DNA of 58,883 nt, taken from the NCBI GenBank assembly GCA_947380655.1, contig CANCRX010000012.1, positions 1 through 58,883 of the forward strand, written 5' to 3'. Of the stretch, positions 1 to 7,759 are shown piece by piece. The stretch is from Alcaligenaceae bacterium. GTDB lineage: Bacteria; Pseudomonadota; Gammaproteobacteria; Burkholderiales; Burkholderiaceae_B. Position 1 is the first letter of the stretch; each line of letters opens with the position of its first letter. Under the pieces are notes generated by a model. That model saw nothing but the letters and a program-made list of their open reading frames with translations. It was not told where the DNA came from and searched no databases. A program made the position numbers and the translations under genes.

Positions 1-307
1 GGCTGGTCGTCCTCTCAGACCAGCTACAGATCGTTGGCTTGGTGAGCCTTTACCTCACCAACTACCTAATCTGATATCGGCCGCTCCAGTCGCGCGAGGT
101 CTTGCGATCCCCCGCTTTCATCCTTAGATCGTATGCGGTATTAGCGTAAATTTCTCTACGTTATCCCCCACGACTGGGCACGTTCCGATATATTACTCAC
201 CCGTTCGCCACTCGCCACCAGACCGAAGTCCGTGCTGCCGTTCGACTTGCATGTGTAAGGCATCCCGCTAGCGTTCAATCTGAGCCAGGATCAAACTCTT
301 CAGTTTA
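1..307 (-). rRNA. rrs: 16S ribosomal RNA, 5' part (3' end beyond window)
   Basis: Read on the minus strand, the stretch begins AAACTGAAGAGTTTGATCC, the near-universal 5' end of bacterial 16S rRNA, and continues with the conserved TGGCTCAGATTGAACGC and ACACATGCAAGTCGAACGG segments. About 300 bases of the molecule are present and the rest lies left of the window. The variable V1-V2 sequence resembles Alcaligenaceae (the ACGGACTTCGGTCTGGTGGC stretch). The mature 5' end is placed at about 306-308 by analogy with E. coli. Confidence 0.97.
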
Positions 308-520
308 ATCTCTGTATATTTCGTATTTTCCATAGCATGCATTGCTGCATACCGGTTATACGTCGCTACTCAAAGAAATGACTTCGTATTCACAGAATAA
401 ATCCTGCTGTACTAATCACTTCAAGTGAGCACTTATGATTTCGTTTGCAACAGAACCAGCTTTTACCCCGGCCCTGCCTGCGCACTCATTCCAAGCGCCC
501 ACACTTATCGGTTGTCAAAT

Positions 521-532
521 TTTTAAAGAACA
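521..532 (-). promoter_or_regulatory. rRNA leader boxA antitermination element
   Basis: On the minus strand the sequence TGTTCTTTAAAA, followed by ATTTGACAACCG, matches the boxA element of rRNA leaders (E. coli TGCTCTTTAACA). It lies between the promoter and the 16S start, as expected for NusB/NusE-dependent antitermination. A nusB gene is present in this window at about 35.1 kb. The rest of the 308-650 stretch appears to be transcribed leader with no gene. Confidence 0.75.
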
Positions 533-650
533 AGATACTGCGCAATCTGTAGCTAACATGCAGACATTTGAGCTTATCGTCTTACATCTTATACTAACTA
601 CACACTGCTTTTAATCATTTCTGCTTTGTTTCCAACAGCAGAGAAACGAG

Positions 651-679
651 ATTATGAAGGAGTTTTTATTCCATGTCAA
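651..679 (-). promoter_or_regulatory. Candidate rRNA operon promoter (-35/-10)
   Basis: On the minus strand a perfect TTGACA (679-674) is followed after exactly 17 bases by CATAAT (656-651), a strong sigma70 arrangement. It lies upstream of the boxA leader and of 16S rRNA and points towards them. The predicted start of transcription is near 644. Upstream DNA to 760 is partly A/T-rich, as UP elements are. Confidence 0.75.
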
Positions 680-759
680 ACAGACTTGGGCGCTTAACTG
701 ATGTTTTCAGAAGCGTTTCATCACAATAAATCGCTAACACGCTGATTAATATGATTAAT

Positions 760-1299
760 TTATTTTAGCTTTCCTAAAAATTGTTTTTTAAATTTCTGTA
801 CTTTGGGTGCAATGACGAATTGACAGTAGCCCTGCTCGGGGTGAAGCGCAAAATAATCATCGTGCATGTCCTCTGCCGGCCAGAAATGTGCGCCTGGCAA
901 AAGCTGCGTACAGATGGGCTCAGCAAACTGACCTGAGGCATCAAGCGCTGCAATGAACTTCTGCGCAAATGCTTTTTGCTCTTCGTCCTGATAGAAAATT
1001 GCAGATTGGTACTGAGGTCCCACATCATTACCTTGACGGCCTGGCGTCGTAGGGTCGTGCGTTGCAAAAAAGACCTCAAGCAAAGACTGGTAACTGATGA
1101 TTTGCGGATCAAATTCAATACGGACTACTTCTATATGCCCGGTTGTTTTTGTACAGACCTGTTCATAACTTGGGCTATCAATGTGACCACCACAATAGCC
1201 AGACTTGACAGAAAGCACCCCTTGCAGGGACGAGAAACATGCCTCTGTACACCAGAAGCATCCACCACCAAACACTGCAACCTGATTAGAACTAGTCAT
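760..1299 (-). CDS. msrA: Peptide-methionine (S)-S-oxide reductase MsrA
   Basis: Reduces the S-epimer of methionine sulfoxide in proteins and free methionine, using thioredoxin; cytoplasmic repair of oxidised protein. The catalytic motif GCFWC is present with Cys14 as nucleophile, followed by the family stretches GYCGG and HDPTTPGRQGNDVGPQYQS, and a C-terminal GYCQ cysteine that could resolve the disulfide. Length 179 aa is normal. The start is the ATG at 1299, which has AAGGGG seven bases upstream; a longer in-frame start at 1335 would overlap the cytochrome gene and lacks conservation. It lies 11 bases after the cytochrome c gene and probably shares its transcript. Confidence 0.95.
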   Translation of the reverse strand: MTSSNQVAVFGGGCFWCTEACFSSLQGVLSVKSGYCGGHIDSPSYEQVCTKTTGHIEVVRIEFDPQIISYQSLLEVFFATHDPTTPGRQGNDVGPQYQSAIFYQDEEQKAFAQKFIAALDASGQFAEPICTQLLPGAHFWPAEDMHDDYFALHPEQGYCQFVIAPKVQKFKKQFLGKLK

Positions 1300-1310
1300 A
1301 TCTACACCCC

Positions 1311-1739
1311 TTAAGGCTTCAAAGAAAGTATCCACTGCGCAAGCAGTTTGGACTCAGATTCACTCACTTGTGGCTGAGCGGGCATTGGTACAGCACCCCA
1401 GCGCCCCCGCCCCCCCTGTCGAATAGCGCCTGCAAGGTATTCCATATTGCCCGGCGTATCGGCATGACGCTGGGCGATCTGTTGAAAAGCCGGGCCAACG
1501 CGCTTGGTATCTAATTGATGACAACCTAAACAAGTTTTACTTTTGGCCAGCGCCAAACCTTTATCCGGATCGAACTGAGATACCACCTGTGAAACAGCAG
1601 GATCAGAAGTTTGTGGTGTGCTCGGCTGTGCACCCCCCCTCACTTGCCAACCTAGCATCACAAGCAAGCCAAAACCAAGCACTCCCCATCTGGAAATCAG
1701 AGAGGTGCGCAGCAACAAACGGGAACACAATTCTGGCAT
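1311..1739 (-). CDS. Small c-type cytochrome, membrane-anchored or exported
   Basis: A 142-aa protein with an N-terminal hydrophobic segment (about residues 18-31) that is a signal peptide or anchor, followed by one class I cytochrome c domain. The haem motif is CLGCH (Cys70, Cys73, His74), and Met119 in VPMPAQP is the likely sixth haem ligand, as in c551/c552-type electron carriers. It would work in the periplasm as an electron shuttle; the partner is not evident. The gene sits just after the ilvD terminator and just before msrA, so it needs its own promoter or read-through from ilvD. Confidence 0.85.
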   Translation of the reverse strand: MPELCSRLLLRTSLISRWGVLGFGLLVMLGWQVRGGAQPSTPQTSDPAVSQVVSQFDPDKGLALAKSKTCLGCHQLDTKRVGPAFQQIAQRHADTPGNMEYLAGAIRQGGRGRWGAVPMPAQPQVSESESKLLAQWILSLKP

Positions 1740-1762
1740 TCTGTAAAAAACCTCGATTTAAT

Positions 1763-1804
1763 AAAAAACCCCCGACCGATCTGAAAGACTGGGCAGGGGT
1801 TTTG
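1763..1804 (-). terminator. Rho-independent terminator after ilvD
   Basis: The arms AAAACCCC (1765-1772) and GGGGTTTT (1796-1803) are inverted repeats around a roughly 23-base loop. Read on the minus strand the hairpin ends in GGGGGTTTTTTATT, a good U-tract. It follows the ilvD stop by about 17 bases. Confidence 0.8.
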
Positions 1805-1820
1805 TTTTGCCGCGCAAAGA

Positions 1821-3506
1821 CTATTCGTCAAACGCATCCGTCACAGCGCCACGGCTAGCCGTGCTTGCCAAACGTCCAAACTTCGCAAGCACACCACGTG
1901 TGTATTTTGGTGCGGGCTGCTTCCAACCTTTGCGACGCTCTGCAATCTCTTCGTCAGAAACATTGAGCTGAAGTAATTGCTTGTGTGCATCGATCGTGAT
2001 CGAATCACCTTCTTTGATCAGACCGATCAAACCCCCTACATATGCTTCAGGTGCGACATGACCAACAACCATTCCCCAAGTGCCGCCTGAAAAACGTCCG
2101 TCGGTGATCAAACCAACCGTTTCTCCCAAACCCTGTCCAACCAAGGCTGAGGTCGGTGCAAGCATTTCGCGCATGCCTGGACCACCTTTTGGACCTTCAT
2201 AACGAATGACCAGCACGTCGCCGTGGGTGATTTCACGTGCCATGATGGCTTTCATCGCATCATCTTCTGAGTCGTATACGCGAGCAGGCCCAGTAATCAC
2301 TGGATTTTTCAGACCCGTAATTTTTGCCACCGAACCTTCTGGGGAGAGGTTGCCTTTCAAAATCGCCAAGTGACCTTTATCGTATAAAGCTTTGTCAACG
2401 GTACGAATCACACTTTGACCTGCTGGCGGCTGATCAGGCACATCTTTCAAGACCTCCGCAATAGTCTTACCGGAGATCGTCATGCAGTCACCATGCAGCA
2501 GCCCTGCATTGAGCAAGATCTTCATGACCTGTGGCACTCCACCGGCACGATGCAAATCAACGGTCAAAAACTGACCGGAGGGCTTGAGATCACAGAGCAC
2601 TGGCACGCGTTGACGCACGCGCTCGAAATCATCAATGGTCCATGGCACTTGTGCGGCATGTGCAATAGCAAGGAAGTGCAACACGGCATTAGTCGAGCCG
2701 CCAATCGCCATGATCACTGAAACGGCATTTTCCAGAGATTTGCGGGTAATGATGTCACGCGGCTTACGCTGATGACGAACCGCATCGACAAGCACGCGCG
2801 CAGACTCAGCCGCGTTGGCGAGTGCGACACCGTCTTCGTTTGCCAAGGTGCTTGAGTATGGCAAAGCCATGCCCATGGCTTCGAACGCAGAGCTCATGGT
2901 GTTGGCTGTATACATGCCACCACAGGAACCCGTTCCTGGAATCGCTTTTTGTTCAATCGCTTTGAAATCCTCGTTGCTCATGCGTCCCATGGTGAATTCA
3001 CCCACCGCTTCGAACACGGAGACGATGTTCAGATCACGACCCTTATGATGTCCAGGCTTGATCGTGCCACCGTAAACGTAAATACCGGGGACATTACAAC
3101 GGGCAATACCAATCATGCCGCCAGGCATATTCTTGTCGCAACCACCAACCACCACAACGCCATCCATCCACTGGCCTTGCACGGCTGTTTCAATACAGTC
3201 TGCAATCACTTCGCGCGAGACGAGTGAATATTTCATGCCTTCCGTACCCATCGACATGCCGTCGGAGATGGTCGGTGTACCAAACACCTGAGGATTAGCC
3301 TGAGAGTCTTTCACCGCTTGAATCGCAGCGTCTACCAACGGCTGCAAACCGCTATTACAAGGCGTAATGGTGGAGTGGCCGTTTGCGACGCCAATCATTG
3401 GATTCGCAAAGTCGGACTCTTTGTAGCCCATGCCGTAATACATCGAACGGTTTGGTGCGCGAGTAATACCTTCGGTAATGTGCTTGGAACGATCGTTATT
3501 AGCCAT
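1821..3506 (-). CDS. ilvD: Dihydroxy-acid dehydratase
   Basis: Catalyses the dehydration of 2,3-dihydroxy-isovalerate and 2,3-dihydroxy-3-methylvalerate to 2-oxo acids, the third common step of valine and isoleucine synthesis (also needed for leucine and CoA). The 561-aa length fits the short IlvD form. Conserved iron-sulfur ligand regions are visible: TPCNSGL near residue 50, VVVGGCDKNMPGG near 120 and GTGSCGGMYTANTMSS near 195; the C-terminal ITDGRFSGGTWG motif is typical of the IlvD/Edd family. The gene stands alone, divergent from lgt, with its own terminator. The ATG at 3506 is the only start that keeps the conserved N-terminus. Confidence 0.97.
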   Translation of the reverse strand: MANNDRSKHITEGITRAPNRSMYYGMGYKESDFANPMIGVANGHSTITPCNSGLQPLVDAAIQAVKDSQANPQVFGTPTISDGMSMGTEGMKYSLVSREVIADCIETAVQGQWMDGVVVVGGCDKNMPGGMIGIARCNVPGIYVYGGTIKPGHHKGRDLNIVSVFEAVGEFTMGRMSNEDFKAIEQKAIPGTGSCGGMYTANTMSSAFEAMGMALPYSSTLANEDGVALANAAESARVLVDAVRHQRKPRDIITRKSLENAVSVIMAIGGSTNAVLHFLAIAHAAQVPWTIDDFERVRQRVPVLCDLKPSGQFLTVDLHRAGGVPQVMKILLNAGLLHGDCMTISGKTIAEVLKDVPDQPPAGQSVIRTVDKALYDKGHLAILKGNLSPEGSVAKITGLKNPVITGPARVYDSEDDAMKAIMAREITHGDVLVIRYEGPKGGPGMREMLAPTSALVGQGLGETVGLITDGRFSGGTWGMVVGHVAPEAYVGGLIGLIKEGDSITIDAHKQLLQLNVSDEEIAERRKGWKQPAPKYTRGVLAKFGRLASTASRGAVTDAFDE

Positions 3507-3642
3507 GAATAAATACCCAGTGAAGATTCACAAATTGAATGCGGTGCAGCCCAGAATCATACCCATATAAAGAGATGAATACTCTGCGCCAATTTAAAAT
3601 TTCAAGAGTTATTATCGGACATCTTTTAAATAATGGCTTGTG
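3507..3642. promoter_or_regulatory. Divergent promoter region between ilvD and lgt
   Basis: This 136-base A/T-rich gap separates the divergent start codons of ilvD and lgt, so it must hold both promoters. No convincing -35/-10 pair, leader peptide or attenuator could be singled out by eye. Confidence 0.5.
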
Positions 3643-4422
3643 ATGCTGCAATTTCCCAATTTTGATCCTGTTGCGCTACGCCTTGGACCCTTGGCGATCC
3701 ACTGGTACGGCCTGATGTATTTAATCGGGTTCGGTTCGGCCTGGTTACTAGGGCGCTGGCGGATTTCCCACGGCAAAACGAGACTGACACTCAAAGACCT
3801 AGAGGACATCATTTTTTATGGTGTGCTGGGCGTCATTGCAGGGGGTCGATTAGGCTACGTGGTTTTTTATAAACCTGCTTATTACATGTCCCACCCGCTC
3901 GAGATTTTCTATCTCTGGGAGGGGGGTATGTCGTTTCACGGTGGTTTGCTTGGCGTGTTGGCCATGGTGACGTGGCTTGCACATAGCCGCAAGTACAAAT
4001 GGTTTGAGGTCAGTGACTTTGTTGCGCCATTGATTCCTCTTGGACTGGCGGCGGGCCGCATGGGAAACTTTATCAACGGCGAGTTATGGGGACGCCCCAG
4101 CACATTGCCTTGGGCCATGGTATTTCCCCAGAGTGGTGATGGCATTGCCCGTCATCCTTCTCAGCTCTATCAGCTTGGGCTTGAAGGTCTTTTGTTGTTC
4201 GCTGTCATCTGGTGGTTTGCCAATAAGCCACGCCCAACCGGTCAAATTAGTGCCGTATTTCTGATGGGATATGGTTTTTTTAGGTTCATCGCAGAATATG
4301 CACGCGAGCCTGACGATTTTCTTGGACTACTGACAGCGGGACTGTCAATGGGGCAGTTATTATCTTTGCCCATGATCATGGCAGGCGCCCTGCTTTTTAA
4401 GCTGAGCGGCAGAAAAACTTAA
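3643..4422 (+). CDS. lgt: Phosphatidylglycerol--prolipoprotein diacylglyceryl transferase
   Basis: Inner-membrane enzyme that moves diacylglyceryl from phosphatidylglycerol to the lipobox cysteine of prolipoproteins, the first step of lipoprotein maturation (Pal in this window is a client). The protein has about seven hydrophobic segments. It carries the HGGLLG stretch with its key histidine and the Lgt signature GRMGNFINGELWGRPS. Length 259 aa is normal. The ATG at 3643 is preferred; a GTG directly before it (3640) is in frame, and MLQFPNFDPVA aligns with the usual Lgt N-terminus. It ends before a strong bidirectional terminator. Confidence 0.96.
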   Translation: MLQFPNFDPVALRLGPLAIHWYGLMYLIGFGSAWLLGRWRISHGKTRLTLKDLEDIIFYGVLGVIAGGRLGYVVFYKPAYYMSHPLEIFYLWEGGMSFHGGLLGVLAMVTWLAHSRKYKWFEVSDFVAPLIPLGLAAGRMGNFINGELWGRPSTLPWAMVFPQSGDGIARHPSQLYQLGLEGLLLFAVIWWFANKPRPTGQISAVFLMGYGFFRFIAEYAREPDDFLGLLTAGLSMGQLLSLPMIMAGALLFKLSGRKT

Positions 4423-4449
4423 CCTGAATCAATGCGTTGTTCAATCACC

Positions 4450-4486
4450 AAAAAAACGGGTCTGCTTTTGCAGACCCGTTTTAATA
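4450..4486. terminator. Bidirectional terminator between lgt and the 6S RNA gene
   Basis: A perfect 13-bp stem, AAAACGGGTCTGC (4453-4465) and GCAGACCCGTTTT (4470-4482), closes a four-base loop. It is flanked by A-runs on one side and T-runs on the other, so it can end lgt transcription on the plus strand and 6S RNA transcription on the minus strand. Confidence 0.9.
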
Positions 4487-4489
4487 AAT

Positions 4490-4668
4490 GCCCCGCTCGT
4501 GCCGTTAAGGCCGGCATCTCGAACCGTAAGTTCAAGTTGGCCGCGATCTGCAGACTTTGAGCGCATCTGCTAGAGACACGCACTCCCGTCATGCTATCCC
4601 ACAGCCTATGTATGCCATAAGCATTGGTTCTGAGAATATTTGACCTCTCGCGAACACAGCAGGGACAA
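4490..4668 (-). ncRNA. ssrS: 6S RNA
   Basis: 6S RNA binds the sigma70 RNA polymerase holoenzyme in stationary phase by mimicking an open promoter. On the minus strand the segment directly follows zapA, the conserved place of ssrS in proteobacteria. Its 3' part carries ACTTGAAC, a short spacer, then GGTTCGAGATGCCGGC, close to the E. coli 6S 3' region (CTTGAACC, GGTTC, GGCGGCATCTCG). The two ends can form the closing stem: CCCTGCT near the 5' end pairs with AGCGGGG at the 3' end, followed by GTG/CAC. Length of about 178 nt is typical, and a terminator follows. Ends are approximate. Confidence 0.85.
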
Positions 4669-4707
4669 ACTGTGAATTCTGTACTGCTTCTGCACTATTC
4701 GTCCGAA

Positions 4708-5007
4708 TTACGAAACCGATGGTCCAACCGCATCAAGAATCGCATTCAGGTTGTCTATTCTACGCTTGAAGTCACCAACAGCCAAACTTCCGAGGCCATC
4801 AGGCGCTCGCATCGATAAGAGTTCGACCGCAATCTGAATTGCAGCCATCACAGCAATGCGTTCATTACCTGAAACTTTACCTGTACCTTGTATGCGTCCG
4901 GAAAGCTGACTGACGTGCTGCGCAGCTGCAGTCAGTGCGGCCTTTTCCTCTGCTGGACAAGCGAGTGAGTATTCACGTCCAAGAATAGAAATATCGACGC
5001 GTTCCAT
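4708..5007 (-). CDS. zapA: Cell division protein ZapA
   Basis: Small cytoplasmic protein that cross-links FtsZ protofilaments and stabilises the Z-ring. The 99-aa product starts with a beta-rich part containing ISILGREYSLACPAEE, typical of ZapA, and continues into a long helix with the NERIAVMAAIQIAVELL stretch that forms the coiled-coil tetramer. It overlaps by one base with the upstream coiled-coil gene, so translation is probably coupled. The 6S RNA gene follows on the same strand. Confidence 0.93.
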   Translation of the reverse strand: MERVDISILGREYSLACPAEEKAALTAAAQHVSQLSGRIQGTGKVSGNERIAVMAAIQIAVELLSMRAPDGLGSLAVGDFKRRIDNLNAILDAVGPSVS

Positions 5008-5420
5008 TAACTTTGCTCCTGAGGCTGAGCACCTGGCAAACGCTCAAGCACCGCATCAATACGTTCTTTAGCCTGAATCGTTGCTGCACGCAAAGCGGTT
5101 ACCTCTTCGTCGCGCGTATGCAATTGCGCCTGTAAGGTAGTCTGCTCTTGTTTGAACAGATCCAGCGATCCCTGAAGCGCCGCATGCTTGGCCGACGACT
5201 GGGTACGCAACCCCTCAATCTCAGACTCATACGCGGACACTTTGGTGTGCAGAGTGCGTGCCTGAAGATCACCGTTTGCAAGCTTGGCTGAAAGTGCATC
5301 CCGCTCGGCCTCGGTTTGGGTCAAGCGGTTCTGTAATGTCTGACGCTCATTGATCAATTGCTGCGTATAGGCAACAAGTTTGGTCAGACGTGCGGATAAG
5401 TGGTCGAGGTCTTCTAACAT
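5007..5420 (-). CDS. Coiled-coil protein encoded with zapA (ZapB-like)
   Basis: The protein of about 137 aa is almost entirely predicted coiled coil, with heptad-like leucines from LDHLSARLTKLVAYTQQLINE through the whole length and no catalytic motif. Its position directly before zapA with an overlapping junction is conserved in betaproteobacteria, and it is probably a Z-ring accessory of the ZapB type, acting in the cytoplasm with ZapA; this is inference from context. The ATG at 5420 is chosen; a TTG at 5438 would add six residues. Neither has a strong Shine-Dalgarno sequence. Confidence 0.7.
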   Translation of the reverse strand: MLEDLDHLSARLTKLVAYTQQLINERQTLQNRLTQTEAERDALSAKLANGDLQARTLHTKVSAYESEIEGLRTQSSAKHAALQGSLDLFKQEQTTLQAQLHTRDEEVTALRAATIQAKERIDAVLERLPGAQPQEQS

Positions 5421-5772
5421 TTCGCTATCGTAAAGCAAAAATGTTCATCCGTAACCATGCGATGCGCTACAAATGTTGTCAGGTGGCATTCAGAAAACAT
5501 GTTCTGCAACACTTTTTTCAATTTCTTTTTGACAATGAAAGGCTCATGTAAGGTCTATAAAGTGTTTTTTCTGCATCATTCTAGGGAAAACCCCACCACC
5601 TAGGGGTAAGTTCAGGGTTTGCTTTGAGGGTGCTCTGCATTACCATGCACTCCTTACTGCTTAACTGATAAAAACATACATAACAGTTAAGTATTAATCC
5701 AAGGCGCTCATTTAGGCCGAACGTTTCATTTTTATCAAAACAATTAGCAGCGCAGTCAAGGAGCTACTTATT
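5421..5772 (+). promoter_or_regulatory. Upstream region of the tct operon with inverted repeats
   Basis: About 350 bases without a gene. Visible items are a TTGACA at 5529-5534 with a poorly spaced TATAAA at 5556-5561; a repeat of CTAGGG at 5581-5586 and within CCTAGGGG (5600-5606), the latter forming ACCCC-N8-GGGGT (5590-5607); and an 8-bp inverted repeat CTTAACTG (5660-5667) / CAGTTAAG (5684-5691). These are candidate operator sites for the tct operon. AGGAG at 5759-5763 is the ribosome binding site of tctB. Confidence 0.5.
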
Positions 5773-6237
5773 ATGCAGCTTAGAAATAAACAGGATTTCT
5801 GGTCGGGAGTGATGTTTATCTGTCTCGGCCTGGGATTTGCCTGGAAGGCAACCAGTTATTCAATGGGCACGGCTGCCCGTATGGGTCCCGGATATTTCCC
5901 ACATTGGCTGGGCATCATCATGGCTATTCTTGGTGCTGTCGTGCTCTTGTCTTCGCTGCGCAAAAAAGCAGATGAAGTCGAAGTCGATCGTTTTGACTTC
6001 AAAATTCTTGCCATCATCGTTGGTGCGATCGTGCTGTTTGCATTCACGCTGCGTCCACTTGGCATGATTGTGTCCCTGTTCCTGCTGGTTGCTGTTAGCA
6101 GCCTGGCAAGTCACGAACACAGCTGGAAAGTTTCAATGGCCAACGCTGCGTTTCTGACGCTTCTGTGCTGGTTGTCATTTGTTAAAGGTCTGGGTTTGGT
6201 TTTCCCAATCTGGCCGTCATTCCTCGGTCTGAACTAA
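5773..6237 (+). CDS. tctB: Tripartite tricarboxylate transporter small membrane subunit TctB
   Basis: Small integral membrane subunit of a TTT-family (Tct) secondary transporter, working with TctA and a periplasmic Bug-type binding protein to take up carboxylates such as citrate. The 154-aa protein shows four hydrophobic segments (about residues 10-30, 40-60, 78-105 and 120-150) and the early GYFPHWLG stretch often seen in TctB. It is the first gene of a tctB-tctA-dehydrogenase operon, 13 bases before tctA. AGGAG stands nine bases before the ATG. No binding-protein gene is next to it. Confidence 0.88.
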   Translation: MQLRNKQDFWSGVMFICLGLGFAWKATSYSMGTAARMGPGYFPHWLGIIMAILGAVVLLSSLRKKADEVEVDRFDFKILAIIVGAIVLFAFTLRPLGMIVSLFLLVAVSSLASHEHSWKVSMANAAFLTLLCWLSFVKGLGLVFPIWPSFLGLN

Positions 6238-6250
6238 GGAGCCATCGAAC

Positions 6251-7756
6251 ATGGACTTACTCAATAATTTGATCCTCGGTTTCGGCGTCGCATTTACGCC
6301 CGAGAACCTGTTTTACGCGTTGCTCGGCTGTCTGCTCGGCACGCTGGTTGGGGTGCTGCCTGGCCTAGGCCCAGTTCCAACGATCGCAATGTTGCTGCCT
6401 ATTACCTATGTGTTGCCCCCGATTGCTGGCCTGATCATGTTGGCCGGTATTTATTACGGCGCACAGTATGGTGGCTCAACAACCGCTATTCTGGTGAACC
6501 TGCCCGGTGAGACATCCTCAGTGGTGACGACGCTAGACGGGCATGCGATGGCGAAAAATGGTCGAGCGGGCGCCGCATTGGCGATCGCCGGTCTGGCTTC
6601 GTTCTTCGCCGGTAGCGTTGCGACACTGTTGCTGGCTGCGTTTGCTCCCCCACTGGCGGAAGTCGCGTTTAAATTCGGTCCTGCCGAATATTTCTCGCTG
6701 ATGGTGTTAGGTCTGGTTGGCGCGGTGGTGCTGGCTTCGGGCTCACTGGTCAAAGCGATCTGCATGATCTTGCTGGGCTTGTTGCTCGGTATGGTTGGCA
6801 CCGACGTGAACTCAGGTGTTGCACGTTTTGACTTTGGCGTACCAGAACTGCAAGACGGCCTGGATTTCGCGATCGTGGCGATGGGTGTGTTCGGTTTTGC
6901 CGAAATCATGACCAACCTCGAGCAGAAAGAAAACCGTGTGAACCTCTCTGAAAAGATGGGCTCGCTCTACCCGAACAAGCAAGAATTCAAAGAATCATGG
7001 CCAGCAGTGGTGCGTGGTACTGCATTGGGTTCGATGCTGGGTATTCTGCCTGGTGGTGGCGCGGTGCTCTCATCGTTTGCTTCCTATACGCTTGAAAAGA
7101 AACTGTCCAAGCATCCAGAACGTTTCGGTAAAGGCCATCCAGCTGGTGTGGCAGGCCCTGAGGCCGCAAACAACGCTGGCGCGCAAACTTCGTTCATCCC
7201 ACTGCTGACACTGGGCATTCCAGGCAACGCTGTGATGGCGCTGATGGTTGGTGCGATGACCATTCACAACATTCAGCCTGGTCCTCAGGTGATGACGAGC
7301 CACCCACAGCTGTTCTGGGGTCTGATCGCATCCATGTGGATTGGTAACCTGATGCTCGTGATTCTTAACCTGCCACTGGTAGGTATCTGGGTCAAGCTGC
7401 TTAAAGTGCCTTACCGTATTTTGTTCCCTGCGATTCTGGTGTTTTGTACGATTGGTGTGTATTCACTCAACTACAACACGTTCGACATCCTGACCACATC
7501 TTGCTTTGGCATTATTGGTTACCTGTGGAGCAAACTGAAGTGCGAAGGTGCACCGCTGCTGCTGGGTCTGGTACTGGGTCCACTGATGGAAGAAAACTTC
7601 CGTCGCGCCCTGCTGCTCTCACGCGGTAACTACATGACATTCCTGGACCGTGGTTTATCAGCTTCCCTCCTAGCTGTTGCCCTGCTCCTGGTGATCATCG
7701 TCGCGCTGCCTTCAATCAGCAAAAAACGGACCGAAGCGTTCGTCGAAGAGGATTGA
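6251..7756 (+). CDS. tctA: Tripartite tricarboxylate transporter large membrane subunit TctA
   Basis: The large permease of the TTT family, with about 11-12 membrane segments over 501 aa, the usual size. Family signatures are clear: GVLPGLGPVPTIAMLLP near residue 37, YYGAQYGGSTTAILVNLPGE near 73 and a second copy-like GILPGGGAVLSSF near 260. Gly/Pro-rich loops of the two repeats are thought to form the transport path. It is uptake machinery for a carboxylate whose identity cannot be read; the following dehydrogenase gene hints at a hydroxy or oxo acid. A spacer of three bases separates it from that gene. Confidence 0.93.
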   Translation: MDLLNNLILGFGVAFTPENLFYALLGCLLGTLVGVLPGLGPVPTIAMLLPITYVLPPIAGLIMLAGIYYGAQYGGSTTAILVNLPGETSSVVTTLDGHAMAKNGRAGAALAIAGLASFFAGSVATLLLAAFAPPLAEVAFKFGPAEYFSLMVLGLVGAVVLASGSLVKAICMILLGLLLGMVGTDVNSGVARFDFGVPELQDGLDFAIVAMGVFGFAEIMTNLEQKENRVNLSEKMGSLYPNKQEFKESWPAVVRGTALGSMLGILPGGGAVLSSFASYTLEKKLSKHPERFGKGHPAGVAGPEAANNAGAQTSFIPLLTLGIPGNAVMALMVGAMTIHNIQPGPQVMTSHPQLFWGLIASMWIGNLMLVILNLPLVGIWVKLLKVPYRILFPAILVFCTIGVYSLNYNTFDILTTSCFGIIGYLWSKLKCEGAPLLLGLVLGPLMEENFRRALLLSRGNYMTFLDRGLSASLLAVALLLVIIVALPSISKKRTEAFVEED

Positions 7757-7759
7757 TCG

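Noticed and set aside
4624..4818. Plus-strand open frame of 64 codons over the 6S RNA and zapA end
   Set aside because: Composition and position show it is a chance reading through ssrS and antisense zapA.
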